From positions 1 to 64,000 of the forward strand of contig JAROAZ010000028.1 in assembly GCA_029432775.1 (NCBI GenBank): a stretch of 64,000 nt of DNA. The letters are read 5' to 3'. Positions 57,488-64,000 of the stretch are shown piece by piece. How positions within the stretch are numbered: the stretch's first letter is position 1; the number at the start of each line of letters is the position of its first letter. The position numbers were made by a program, and so were the translations under genes. This stretch comes from Pontiellaceae bacterium B12227. GTDB taxonomy: Bacteria > Verrucomicrobiota > Kiritimatiellia > Kiritimatiellales > Pontiellaceae. The notes beneath the pieces were generated by a model. It saw nothing but the letters and a program-made list of their open reading frames with translations. It was not told the origin of the DNA and did no database searches.

Positions 57488-60184
57488 ATGAAGTTATTCA
57501 CTAGTACATTATTCTGTATTATCTGGGCATCCGTCATGACCAGTAACGGAGCTCCGCTCAAGGATGCCTTTGCCGACGACTTCCTGATGGGAACGGCGCT
57601 GGGAAGCCGCGCCCGCAATCATTCCTATAAATTTCCCATGCGGAAGGATGCGCGGGAACTGGAGTTGGTGGCGCAGGAGTTTAATTGCGTGACGGCCGAG
57701 AACCTGATGAAAATGGAATACCTCCAGCCGAAGGAAGGCTTTTTTAATTTTGAGCAGGCCGATGAGTTCATGGCTTATGCCGAGCAGAACGATCTGGTGG
57801 TGGTGGGTCATGCGCTGGTCTGGCATTCCCAGGCTCCGGGTTGGCTGTTTAAAGATAAGGAAGGCAATCCGGTCTCCCGCGAAGTGCTCATCGAACGGAT
57901 GCGCAAGCATATCCACACCGTCGTCGGTCGCTATAAGGGGCGGATCAAATACTGGGATGTGGTCAACGAAGCGATCGATACAAAAATGGTGTTGGATGAC
58001 ACCCTGCCTCCGGACGAAGAGGGGAATCCGCAAAAGAAGCAGGTGGCTTTTTACCGCAATTCTCCGTGGCTTCAGATCATTGGTGAGGACTATATCGAAC
58101 TGGCCTTCCGCTTTGCGCATGAAGCCGATCCGGAAGCGCGCTTACTTTATAATGACTACAGTATGACGGATAAGGCTAAGGTTGATTTTGCGGCCGAAAT
58201 GATCCGTGGTCTGAAGGCTAGGGGTATTACCGTTCATGGAGCCGGTATGCAGGCGCACTGGCATCTGGATTATCCGGATGTAGAAGCTCTGCAGTATTCA
58301 ATCGATACACTGGTAAGCGCCGGAGTAAAGGTCAGCATTACGGAACTGGATATCGGGGTGCTGCCGCGTGCTAGTGAGTACCATGGGGCTGATGTCAATC
58401 GACGCGAAGAGCTTCGTGCTGAGCTCAATCCGTACTCCAACTCCATTCCGGCCGAAGTGCTGAACGAACAGGCCGAGCAGTACCGAGCCGTATTTGATGT
58501 GTTTCTTGCAAACAGTGAACATATAGAGCGGGTTACCGTGTGGGGTGTGACGGATCGCTATACCTGGAAATCGGATTGGCCGGTGCCGGGTAGATCGGCT
58601 TATCCGTTGTTATTTGACAGAGCCTATCAACCGAAGCCGGCCTATCACGCGCTTAAAAAATTGTTGGCGGCCGGGAAGCCTAATATTGTAGTCATCATCT
58701 GCGACGACCAGAACGATTCCGTTGCCGGCATGGGCGGTCACCCGCAGGCGAAAACACCGAATATCGATCGCTTGTCGGAACGGGGCGTCCGCTTTGCCAA
58801 TGCGGCATCCAATTGTCCGCTGTGTGGACCCTCGCGTGCCAGCCTATGGAGTGGTCTGCACCCGGTCACCTCCGGATACTACGGCTCGAACCAGCACGCC
58901 AACCGTTGGCGGAACAATCCCGAAATCGGATCGGTTCAAACCGTTTTCGAAACCTTCACAGCCAATGGCTATCGAAACTTTGCAACCGGCAAGATTCACC
59001 ATAACGGTCACGAAGAACTGGACATCTTCGAGAATCCCGATGGATTTCCAGGCTTTGGAAGTCTCCCCAACTTTGGGCCCATGCCGAATGATGGGAAGCC
59101 GGAAAACCTGCGGCATGGCATTGCGCCGCCGTGGTGGCCGGAAGCTTGGCGTACCGGCAGCGGGTGGGGCGATGGCTTCGGAGCATTGCGTGATGTGAGT
59201 TCTTTTGGCGAAGGGTATGGCTATACCTCCTTTTATCATGGAAAACCATGGAAATTCCGCAATGGACACGACCGCGACCCGATGCCGGATGAAGTCCATG
59301 CGGCCGAGGCTGTTGAATTTCTAGGCAAGGAGCATGATACTCCGTTCCTGCTGACCGTCGGCTTTACCCGTCCGCACTCGCCCTGGTATGCGCCGCAGGA
59401 ATATTTCGACCTCTTCCCTTTGGAAGATGTTGAGCTTGCTCCCATGCTGGAAAACGATGCTGCGGACTGCTCAAAGATTCTGACGGAGCAACAGGATATT
59501 GCGCAGCCGTGGGGATGGAAGAAATATAAAACCATCATGGAAAACGGGGGTGAACAACGGCTGAAGGAATGGACGCAGGCCTATCTGGCGTGTGTGGCCT
59601 TTGTAGATGACCAGACCGGCAAGGTGCTTGAGGCCCTCGAGCAGAGCCCCTATGCAACCAATACTATTATTATCTTCACCAGCGACCATGGCTACCACAT
59701 GGGCGAAAAGGACTACCTGTTTAAATATTCCCCCTGGGAAGAAAGTGTACGCATTCCATTCATCGTCGCCGGTCCGGGCGTTGCGGAAAACAAAGAATGT
59801 ATGTCGCCGGTTTCGCTGATCGATCTCTACCCAACGCTGTTGGATTTTGCAGGGCTTTCACAGCCGCACCAGCTATCCGGGTTTTCCCTTCGTCCATTGC
59901 TGGAACATCCAATGGTTGGAAGATGGGATGGCCCTGAATTCTCGCTGGCGGCTTCCGCTTCGAAAGTAAACGTTGAAGTCAATGTGCCCGCGAAAGCATC
60001 GGATCAGCATTTTTCCCTGCGCACCGAGCAGTGGCGATATATCCGCTGCCGGAATGGCGAAGAGGAACTGTACGATCATGAGAACGACCCGTACGAATGG
60101 AAGAATCTGGCGCAGAATCCGGAGTATGAGACGCAGATTAAGAGCATGCGCGCACAGTTGAAGCAGGCACTCCGTACGTATTGA
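57488..60184 (+). CDS. GH10 xylanase - sulfatase fusion, secreted
   Basis: 898 aa. The signal peptide (MKLFTSTLFCIIWASVMTS) is followed by GH10 (about 25-395) with acid/base Glu161 (DVVNEAID) and nucleophile Glu286 (ITELDIG), and by a type I sulfatase (about 398-895): NIVVIICDDQNDSVAGMGGH, CGPSRAS with Cys446, TSDHGYHMGEKDYLFKYS. Both halves keep their catalytic residues, and one frame runs through without break. It lies downstream of a free sulfatase. The start at 57488 is chosen because the signal peptide begins there; an upstream ATG at 57458 would hide it. It probably acts outside the cytoplasm on sulfated xylan. A motif copy encodes PGFGS. Confidence 0.93.
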   Translation: MKLFTSTLFCIIWASVMTSNGAPLKDAFADDFLMGTALGSRARNHSYKFPMRKDARELELVAQEFNCVTAENLMKMEYLQPKEGFFNFEQADEFMAYAEQNDLVVVGHALVWHSQAPGWLFKDKEGNPVSREVLIERMRKHIHTVVGRYKGRIKYWDVVNEAIDTKMVLDDTLPPDEEGNPQKKQVAFYRNSPWLQIIGEDYIELAFRFAHEADPEARLLYNDYSMTDKAKVDFAAEMIRGLKARGITVHGAGMQAHWHLDYPDVEALQYSIDTLVSAGVKVSITELDIGVLPRASEYHGADVNRREELRAELNPYSNSIPAEVLNEQAEQYRAVFDVFLANSEHIERVTVWGVTDRYTWKSDWPVPGRSAYPLLFDRAYQPKPAYHALKKLLAAGKPNIVVIICDDQNDSVAGMGGHPQAKTPNIDRLSERGVRFANAASNCPLCGPSRASLWSGLHPVTSGYYGSNQHANRWRNNPEIGSVQTVFETFTANGYRNFATGKIHHNGHEELDIFENPDGFPGFGSLPNFGPMPNDGKPENLRHGIAPPWWPEAWRTGSGWGDGFGALRDVSSFGEGYGYTSFYHGKPWKFRNGHDRDPMPDEVHAAEAVEFLGKEHDTPFLLTVGFTRPHSPWYAPQEYFDLFPLEDVELAPMLENDAADCSKILTEQQDIAQPWGWKKYKTIMENGGEQRLKEWTQAYLACVAFVDDQTGKVLEALEQSPYATNTIIIFTSDHGYHMGEKDYLFKYSPWEESVRIPFIVAGPGVAENKECMSPVSLIDLYPTLLDFAGLSQPHQLSGFSLRPLLEHPMVGRWDGPEFSLAASASKVNVEVNVPAKASDQHFSLRTEQWRYIRCRNGEEELYDHENDPYEWKNLAQNPEYETQIKSMRAQLKQALRTY
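59046..59060. repeat. TTCCA-N5-TGGAA motif copy
   Basis: TTCCAGGCTTTGGAA in the sulfatase half of the GH10-sulfatase gene, encoding PGFGS; a one-mismatch copy is at 59907. Confidence 0.85.
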
Positions 60185-60214
60185 TCCGCAGCATGTTCAA
60201 TGCTTGCTGCGGAT
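60184..60214 (+). terminator. hairpin after the GH10-sulfatase gene
   Basis: ATCCGCAGCA, an 11-nt loop, then TGCTGCGGAT, a perfect 10-bp stem starting at the stop codon. No T-run follows, so termination or mRNA-end protection are both possible. Confidence 0.5.
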
Positions 60215-60227
60215 TAGGAGCGGGCAA

Positions 60228-60677
60228 TCAGTTCATCGCCACTTTAATCACGATCTTATGAATCGGGCCGGTTCCAATGCCTGGAAGATGTGCATCGGTG
60301 GGCAGGAAAACGGTAAACGATCCCGGCGGAACTTTAACCAGCGCCTGCGGTGCACCATCAAAGAATTCAAGGTCGCGCTCGGCATCATAGCCCTTGGATG
60401 AAGACGCAAGATCGGAAAGCGGGCTCCAGCCCATGCTCTCGTCGCCGCTGATGATAAACTGGATATCCAGATAGTTGCGATGGGCTTCCAGTTTGCCGTC
60501 TTCGACGTTGCGGCCCTCATTTTTTTCAACGATGGCAAAAACCCGATCACCGGAAATTTCATATCGCCCCGGCTCCAGGTTTTCCACGCCCGGATGATCC
60601 AGAAAGCCGAACCCTTCCGAGATACCCGCTTTGAATCCCGTATAGCGCGCCGCATTTTCCAGTGTGTCGAGTATCAT
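60228..60677 (-). CDS. YhcH/YjgK/YiaL-family protein
   Basis: 149 aa cupin-like protein. MILDTLENAARY at the start, EAHRNYLDIQFIISGDE with metal-ligand His, and FTVFLPTDAHLPGI are family signatures. Relatives are found with sugar-acid and sialic acid catabolism and may act as anomerase or isomerase helpers, but their role is not firmly known. It is at the end of the xylan locus, convergent with the GH10-sulfatase gene, so a link to sugar handling is possible. A motif copy encodes PGIGT in the conserved end. Confidence 0.88.
   Translation of the reverse strand: MILDTLENAARYTGFKAGISEGFGFLDHPGVENLEPGRYEISGDRVFAIVEKNEGRNVEDGKLEAHRNYLDIQFIISGDESMGWSPLSDLASSSKGYDAERDLEFFDGAPQALVKVPPGSFTVFLPTDAHLPGIGTGPIHKIVIKVAMN
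60272..60286. repeat. TTCCA-N5-TGGAA motif copy
   Basis: TTCCAATGCCTGGAA in the YhcH-family gene, reading PGIGT on the minus strand. Confidence 0.85.
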
Positions 60678-60697
60678 GATTCTTCTCCCCTGATTTT

Positions 60698-62749
60698 TTA
60701 AAATTCAAAACCCATCTGCCCGGCATTTTTATCTGCAATCGCTTCGTCCGAGCCGAGCAGTGCAATCAGCTGTTCTTCGCTGAGGATGGTCACCCCGAGT
60801 TTTTCCGCTTTGGTCAGTTTGGAGCCGGCGCTTTCGCCGGCAACGAGGTAGCTGGTCTTTTTGGAAACACTGCCGCTTACTTTGCCGCCGCGAAGTTTAA
60901 TCTTATCGCCGGCTTCATCGCGGGTCATCGTTTCCATAGAACCGGTCAGCACAAAGGTGAGTCCTTCCAGTTCGTTGCTTCCGCCGTTATCCGCCTGCTC
61001 AAAGTTCACCCCTGCCGCGCGGAGCTGATCAATCACCGCCCGGGTTTCCAATGATTGGAAATACTCGACCACCGATTTCCCGACAATGGGGCCGATGTCA
61101 TGAATTTCTTCCAGGGATTGGAGGTCGGCGGCCATGAGTGCATCAATGGTTTTATATTCGTTTGCCAGAACCGTGGCGGCTCCTTTTCCAACGTGCCGGA
61201 TGCCGAGTCCGAACAGGACTTTTTCGAATGCGCGTTTTTTGCTGTCTTCAATTCCTTTAATCAGGTTGTCGGCCGATTTTTCGCCCATGCGTTCGAGTCC
61301 GAGTACCTCCACCTTCTGCAGGGTGTAGAGTTCGGCCGGAGTCTTAACCAGTCCGCAATCGACCAGCTGCTCCACCAGCGATTCCCCGAGGCCGTTGATA
61401 TCCATCGCACCGCGCGAGGCATAATGCGTCAGCCAGTTTTTTACCTGTGCCGGGCACTGCAGGTTGATGCAACGAAGCGCCACTTCGCCTTCGCGTTTTT
61501 CCACTTCCGATCCGCAGACGGGACATGCTGTCGGCATGGTGAAAGCCACCTCGGTACCGGTCCGTTTTTCTGTAACGACTTTTACAATGGCCGGAATAAT
61601 TTCGCCGGCTTTTTCGATGATGACCCGGTCGCCGATTTTAATATCCTTGCGGCGGATTTCATCTTCATTGTGCAGGGTGGCTCGTTTAACGGTGGTGCCG
61701 GCCAGCTGAACCGGCTCCAGTTCAGCAACGGGTGTGAGCACGCCGGTTCGGCCTACCTGAATGGAAATAGTATGCAGCGTGGTTTCCGCCTGTTCAGGCT
61801 CATATTTATAGGCCACGGCCCAGCGGGGACTTTTCGCGGTGTAGCCCAGGTCGTCATACAGGCTGCGTTCGTTCACTTTAATTACGCCGCCGTCCATTTC
61901 GAACGGAAAGACATCGCGCATATTTTCAAGCTCATCCAGCCGTTCGAGCACCTGTTCGATGGCATCGCTCAGCCAGTAGTTGGGTGTAATGCGCAATCCG
62001 TAGTTCTTCAGCGAGAGCAGCATCTGTTCGTGGGTGTCGAATTTAATGCCGCTCAGCTCGCCGGTTGCATAAAAAATGGCATCCAGCGGGCGGGTGGCCA
62101 CTTCGCGCGAGTCGAGCATTTTAAGCGACCCGGCGCAGGCGTTGCGCGGATTGGCAAACGGTTCCATGCCGGCATCCTGTCGGGCTTCGTTCAACTTTGC
62201 GAATCCGGCTGTATCCATATAAATTTCGCCGCGCACTTCAAGCACCGCCGGTGGCATCATATCGGCAAGACGCAGGGGAATGGATTTAATCGTCCGAACG
62301 TTGGTCGTTACGTCGTCGCCGGTGGCACCGTCGCCGCGGGTCACGGCCCGGACCAGTTCACCATCTTCATAGCGCAGCGAAATTGCCACGCCGTCAATCT
62401 TCGGTTCCAGAATGTAGTCAAAAGCGGCTTCAGGGATCAGTTTGCGGATGCGGACATCAAACTCCAGCAGCTCCTCTTTGGAGTAGGTGTTGGATAGGCT
62501 CATCATCGGAACCGTATGTTTTACATTTTCGAAGCCGCCAATCGGCGCACCGCCCACCCGCTGGGTCGGGGAATTGGCACTGGCAAATTCCGGATGCCGC
62601 TGTTCCAGCTGTTCCAATGATTGGAGAAGTTGATCATATTCGCGGTCTGTGATCTCCGGCGCGGCATCAATATAATAGAGCCGGTTGTGCCGTTCGAGTT
62701 CTCTGCGCAGTTCATCAATCTGTTGTTTGGCTTTAGCTTCGTCAGTCAT
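60698..62749 (-). CDS. ligA: NAD-dependent DNA ligase
   Basis: 683 aa. Domain Ia (LYYIDAAPEITDREYDQLL) is followed by the adenylation domain with Lys117 in LEPKIDGVAIS, then the OB fold, the four-Cys zinc finger (CPVCGSEVEK...CINLQCPAQ), HhH repeats (EILHDIGPIVGKS-like region EEIHDIGPIVG) and a C-terminal BRCT (LEGLTFVLTGSMETMTRDEA). It seals nicks in replication and repair. The start at 62749 is chosen because the upstream extension encodes an intergenic repeat. It contains one full and two one-mismatch copies of the 15-bp motif. Confidence 0.97.
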   Translation of the reverse strand: MTDEAKAKQQIDELRRELERHNRLYYIDAAPEITDREYDQLLQSLEQLEQRHPEFASANSPTQRVGGAPIGGFENVKHTVPMMSLSNTYSKEELLEFDVRIRKLIPEAAFDYILEPKIDGVAISLRYEDGELVRAVTRGDGATGDDVTTNVRTIKSIPLRLADMMPPAVLEVRGEIYMDTAGFAKLNEARQDAGMEPFANPRNACAGSLKMLDSREVATRPLDAIFYATGELSGIKFDTHEQMLLSLKNYGLRITPNYWLSDAIEQVLERLDELENMRDVFPFEMDGGVIKVNERSLYDDLGYTAKSPRWAVAYKYEPEQAETTLHTISIQVGRTGVLTPVAELEPVQLAGTTVKRATLHNEDEIRRKDIKIGDRVIIEKAGEIIPAIVKVVTEKRTGTEVAFTMPTACPVCGSEVEKREGEVALRCINLQCPAQVKNWLTHYASRGAMDINGLGESLVEQLVDCGLVKTPAELYTLQKVEVLGLERMGEKSADNLIKGIEDSKKRAFEKVLFGLGIRHVGKGAATVLANEYKTIDALMAADLQSLEEIHDIGPIVGKSVVEYFQSLETRAVIDQLRAAGVNFEQADNGGSNELEGLTFVLTGSMETMTRDEAGDKIKLRGGKVSGSVSKKTSYLVAGESAGSKLTKAEKLGVTILSEEQLIALLGSDEAIADKNAGQMGFEF
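61046..61060. repeat. TTCCA-N5-TGGAA motif copy
   Basis: TTCCAATGATTGGAA in ligA, reading FQSLE on the minus strand; one-mismatch copies are at 61109 and 62612. Confidence 0.9.
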
Positions 62750-62801
62750 GCGCGAAAATCTACAGAATGCAGTGCTGAGGGTCAATCCAGAGGCGCGGAA
62801 T

Positions 62802-62850
62802 GTAGCATGGGCATCCTGCCCATGAATCACGGGCGAGACGCCCGTGCTAC
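62802..62850. repeat. double-hairpin intergenic repeat
   Basis: CATGGGCA-TCC-TGCCCATG is followed after a few bases by CACGGGCG-AGA-CGCCCGTG, ending in CTAC. Both stems are perfect. It fills the gap between ligA and the kinase stop codon and could act as a terminator. In frame it would encode the false N-terminus MIHGQDAHAT of ligA. Confidence 0.85.
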
Positions 62851-64000
62851 TATGCCGGGAGCGAGAGCGTGAACGAAACCATCCCGTCTTTGTAGGGATT
62901 CAGCACCAGATCGCCGCCGTGGGCGCGGGCAATTTCGCGGGCGAGACTCAGGCCAAGGCCGGAACCGGCTGTTGTGCGGGATTTTTCCATCCGGTGGAAG
63001 CGCTGGAACAGCAAGGGGCGATCCGGGTCAGGAATGGCGGGGCCGCTGTTGGCGAGCGTGAAGCGAATGTGTGCCGCATCCTGTTCGAGGGTAAAGACGG
63101 CCCGTCCGCCCGGCTCGGCATATTTGGCTGCATTCGAGGTCATATTCCGGATGGTCTGATTGAGCAGGGCCGGGTCGGCCTGAACCTGTATTCCGGAGGG
63201 AACGTGTGTCTCAATCAGCAGGGCGGGAGCCATGATTTCAATGTCTTCGGCGGCGCTCGTGATTAAATCGCTCAGGTCCACGGGCTGGCGGCTGACATTC
63301 AACCGGCCTTCATCGGCATGGGCGAGCAAAAGCAGTTTCTGCACCACGGCCTTCAGGTTGCGCAGTTCTTCGAGCAGCATGCTGTAGCGCTGCTGCTCGG
63401 TGGATCCGTTTTCTGAATCCTGGATGGCGTTGTCGAGTTCGCCTTGAAGAATGGTGAGCGGGGTTTGCAATTCATGCGCGGCATCGGCGCTGAAGCGCAC
63501 GGCCTGATGATAGCTTTTTTCCAGTCGATCGAGCATGTTGTTGGAAACGGTAACGAGGCGTTCGAGTTCAATATCGTTTCCAATCATTGGAATGCGTTTG
63601 TCGAGTCCTTTGGCCGTGATGCCCTCCGCCGTTTCGGCAATGGCAGCGACGGGCTTCATGGCCCGGTCCCCGAGAAACCATCCGAGCACCCCCAACCCGA
63701 GCAGGCTCAGGGGAACGGAGATCATAAATGCGGTCCGGAGGCGGTTGATCTCGGCATTGAAGCTGTTCATGTCGAGCGCTGCAATGAGAGTTGCTTCAGA
63801 GGTCCTGAAGATGCCGACGCGCCAATTGGTGACGACGGAAGTCAGTGTGGCAAATCCGGAGGTCAGCGGGAGGGGCGTGCCGGGATGGCTTTCCGGGTGT
63901 GTAGAAGTGTCCGTTTCGGAACCATTGCGACGCCGGGGAGACGGAAGTTTTTTGGCTTCGGAACGGTTGATGAAACCATCCCCGTCCGTGTCGATGTGGG
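62850..64000 (-). CDS. sensor histidine kinase with EF-hand in the sensor domain, partial
   Basis: 383 codons; the N-terminus lies beyond the right edge. From the edge inwards: an EF-hand loop DTDGDGFINRSE, a basic stretch, a membrane segment (AFMISVPLSLLGLGVLGWFL), HAMP (KPVAAIAETAEGI), H-box FSADAAHELQTPLTILQGEL, N-box RNMTSNAAKYAEPGG and G-box TTAGSGLGLSLAREIARAHG. It is a two-component kinase; the response regulator is not in the window. The EF-hand would be outside the cytoplasm, suggesting Ca2+ sensing or Ca2+-stabilised folding. A motif copy encodes PMIGN in the HAMP linker. Confidence 0.92.
   Translation of the reverse strand, partial: HIDTDGDGFINRSEAKKLPSPRRRNGSETDTSTHPESHPGTPLPLTSGFATLTSVVTNWRVGIFRTSEATLIAALDMNSFNAEINRLRTAFMISVPLSLLGLGVLGWFLGDRAMKPVAAIAETAEGITAKGLDKRIPMIGNDIELERLVTVSNNMLDRLEKSYHQAVRFSADAAHELQTPLTILQGELDNAIQDSENGSTEQQRYSMLLEELRNLKAVVQKLLLLAHADEGRLNVSRQPVDLSDLITSAAEDIEIMAPALLIETHVPSGIQVQADPALLNQTIRNMTSNAAKYAEPGGRAVFTLEQDAAHIRFTLANSGPAIPDPDRPLLFQRFHRMEKSRTTAGSGLGLSLAREIARAHGGDLVLNPYKDGMVSFTLSLPA
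63578..63592. repeat. TTCCA-N5-TGGAA motif copy
   Basis: TTCCAATCATTGGAA in the HAMP region of the kinase gene, encoding PMIGN. Confidence 0.9.

Noticed and set aside
61055..62497. 480-codon open frame antisense to ligA
   Set aside because: LigA is certain from its motifs. The antisense frame has no motif or ribosome-binding site and is a by-product of GC-rich codon use.
62750..62830. N-terminal extension of ligA to an upstream ATG
   Set aside because: The extra 27 residues begin MIHGQDAHAT, the translation of the intergenic double-hairpin repeat, and lie before the usual ligase N-terminus.

Overview
The window looks like chromosomal DNA of a moderately GC-rich, probably marine, polysaccharide-degrading bacterium of the PVC superphylum, most likely Kiritimatiellota (Pontiella-like). 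This is inferred from Cys-type sulfatases fused to glycoside hydrolases, secreted enzymes with Ca-binding DxDxDG C-terminal segments, the carboxyspermidine polyamine route and general gene content. No 16S gene is present to confirm it.

Layout. 1-18.3 kb holds housekeeping and metabolic genes: a partial nspC and a carboxynorspermidine synthase-type dehydrogenase which, with speA further on, give the arginine-to-spermidine route via carboxyspermidine; two ATPase/FAD genes; an AraC regulator facing a fatty-acid desaturase; two trans-sulfuration PLP enzymes; a cofactor-independent phosphoglycerate mutase; a DEAD-box helicase; and a giant AsmA-like protein. 18.54-23.64 kb is a 5.0-kb integrative element in the 3' end of tRNA-Leu(GAG), bounded by a 24-bp direct repeat. 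It carries integrase, excisionase-like protein, regulator, small cargo genes and a Rep_trans-type replication initiator. 23.9-34.3 kb has a HEAT-repeat lipoprotein, tRNA-fMet, rpe, a Na+/solute symporter, an iron alcohol dehydrogenase, an FmdB protein, an ABC-class ATPase with a degenerate Walker A, dtd, argH and tRNA-Gln. 34.3-41.7 kb is a conserved cluster: prs-rplY-pth-rpsF-ssb-rpsR-rplI-dnaB-bamA.

41.7-60.7 kb is a xylan (probably sulfated xylan) utilisation locus: GH43, GPH transporter, secreted GH10, a XylR-like regulator, a secreted protein, a GH30-sulfatase fusion, a free sulfatase, a GH10-sulfatase fusion and a YhcH/YiaL-family protein. Three promoters in it share a GTTTCAT-N4-YCYGATT half-site exactly 37 bp upstream of the -35 hexamer. 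I infer this is the operator of the XylR-like protein and that it makes the locus one regulon. The window ends with ligA and a sensor kinase whose extracytoplasmic domain has an EF-hand.

Overlying all this is a dispersed 15-bp near-palindrome, TTCCA[AG]NNN[TC]TGGAA. I count 21 full matches and about 17 one-mismatch copies, mostly inside genes and used in all three reading frames. None lies within the 5-kb mobile element or the prs-to-dnaB cluster. The four least expected observations are this motif, the shared operator geometry, the two glycosidase-sulfatase fusions, and the integrase whose C-terminus is exchanged by its own integration.
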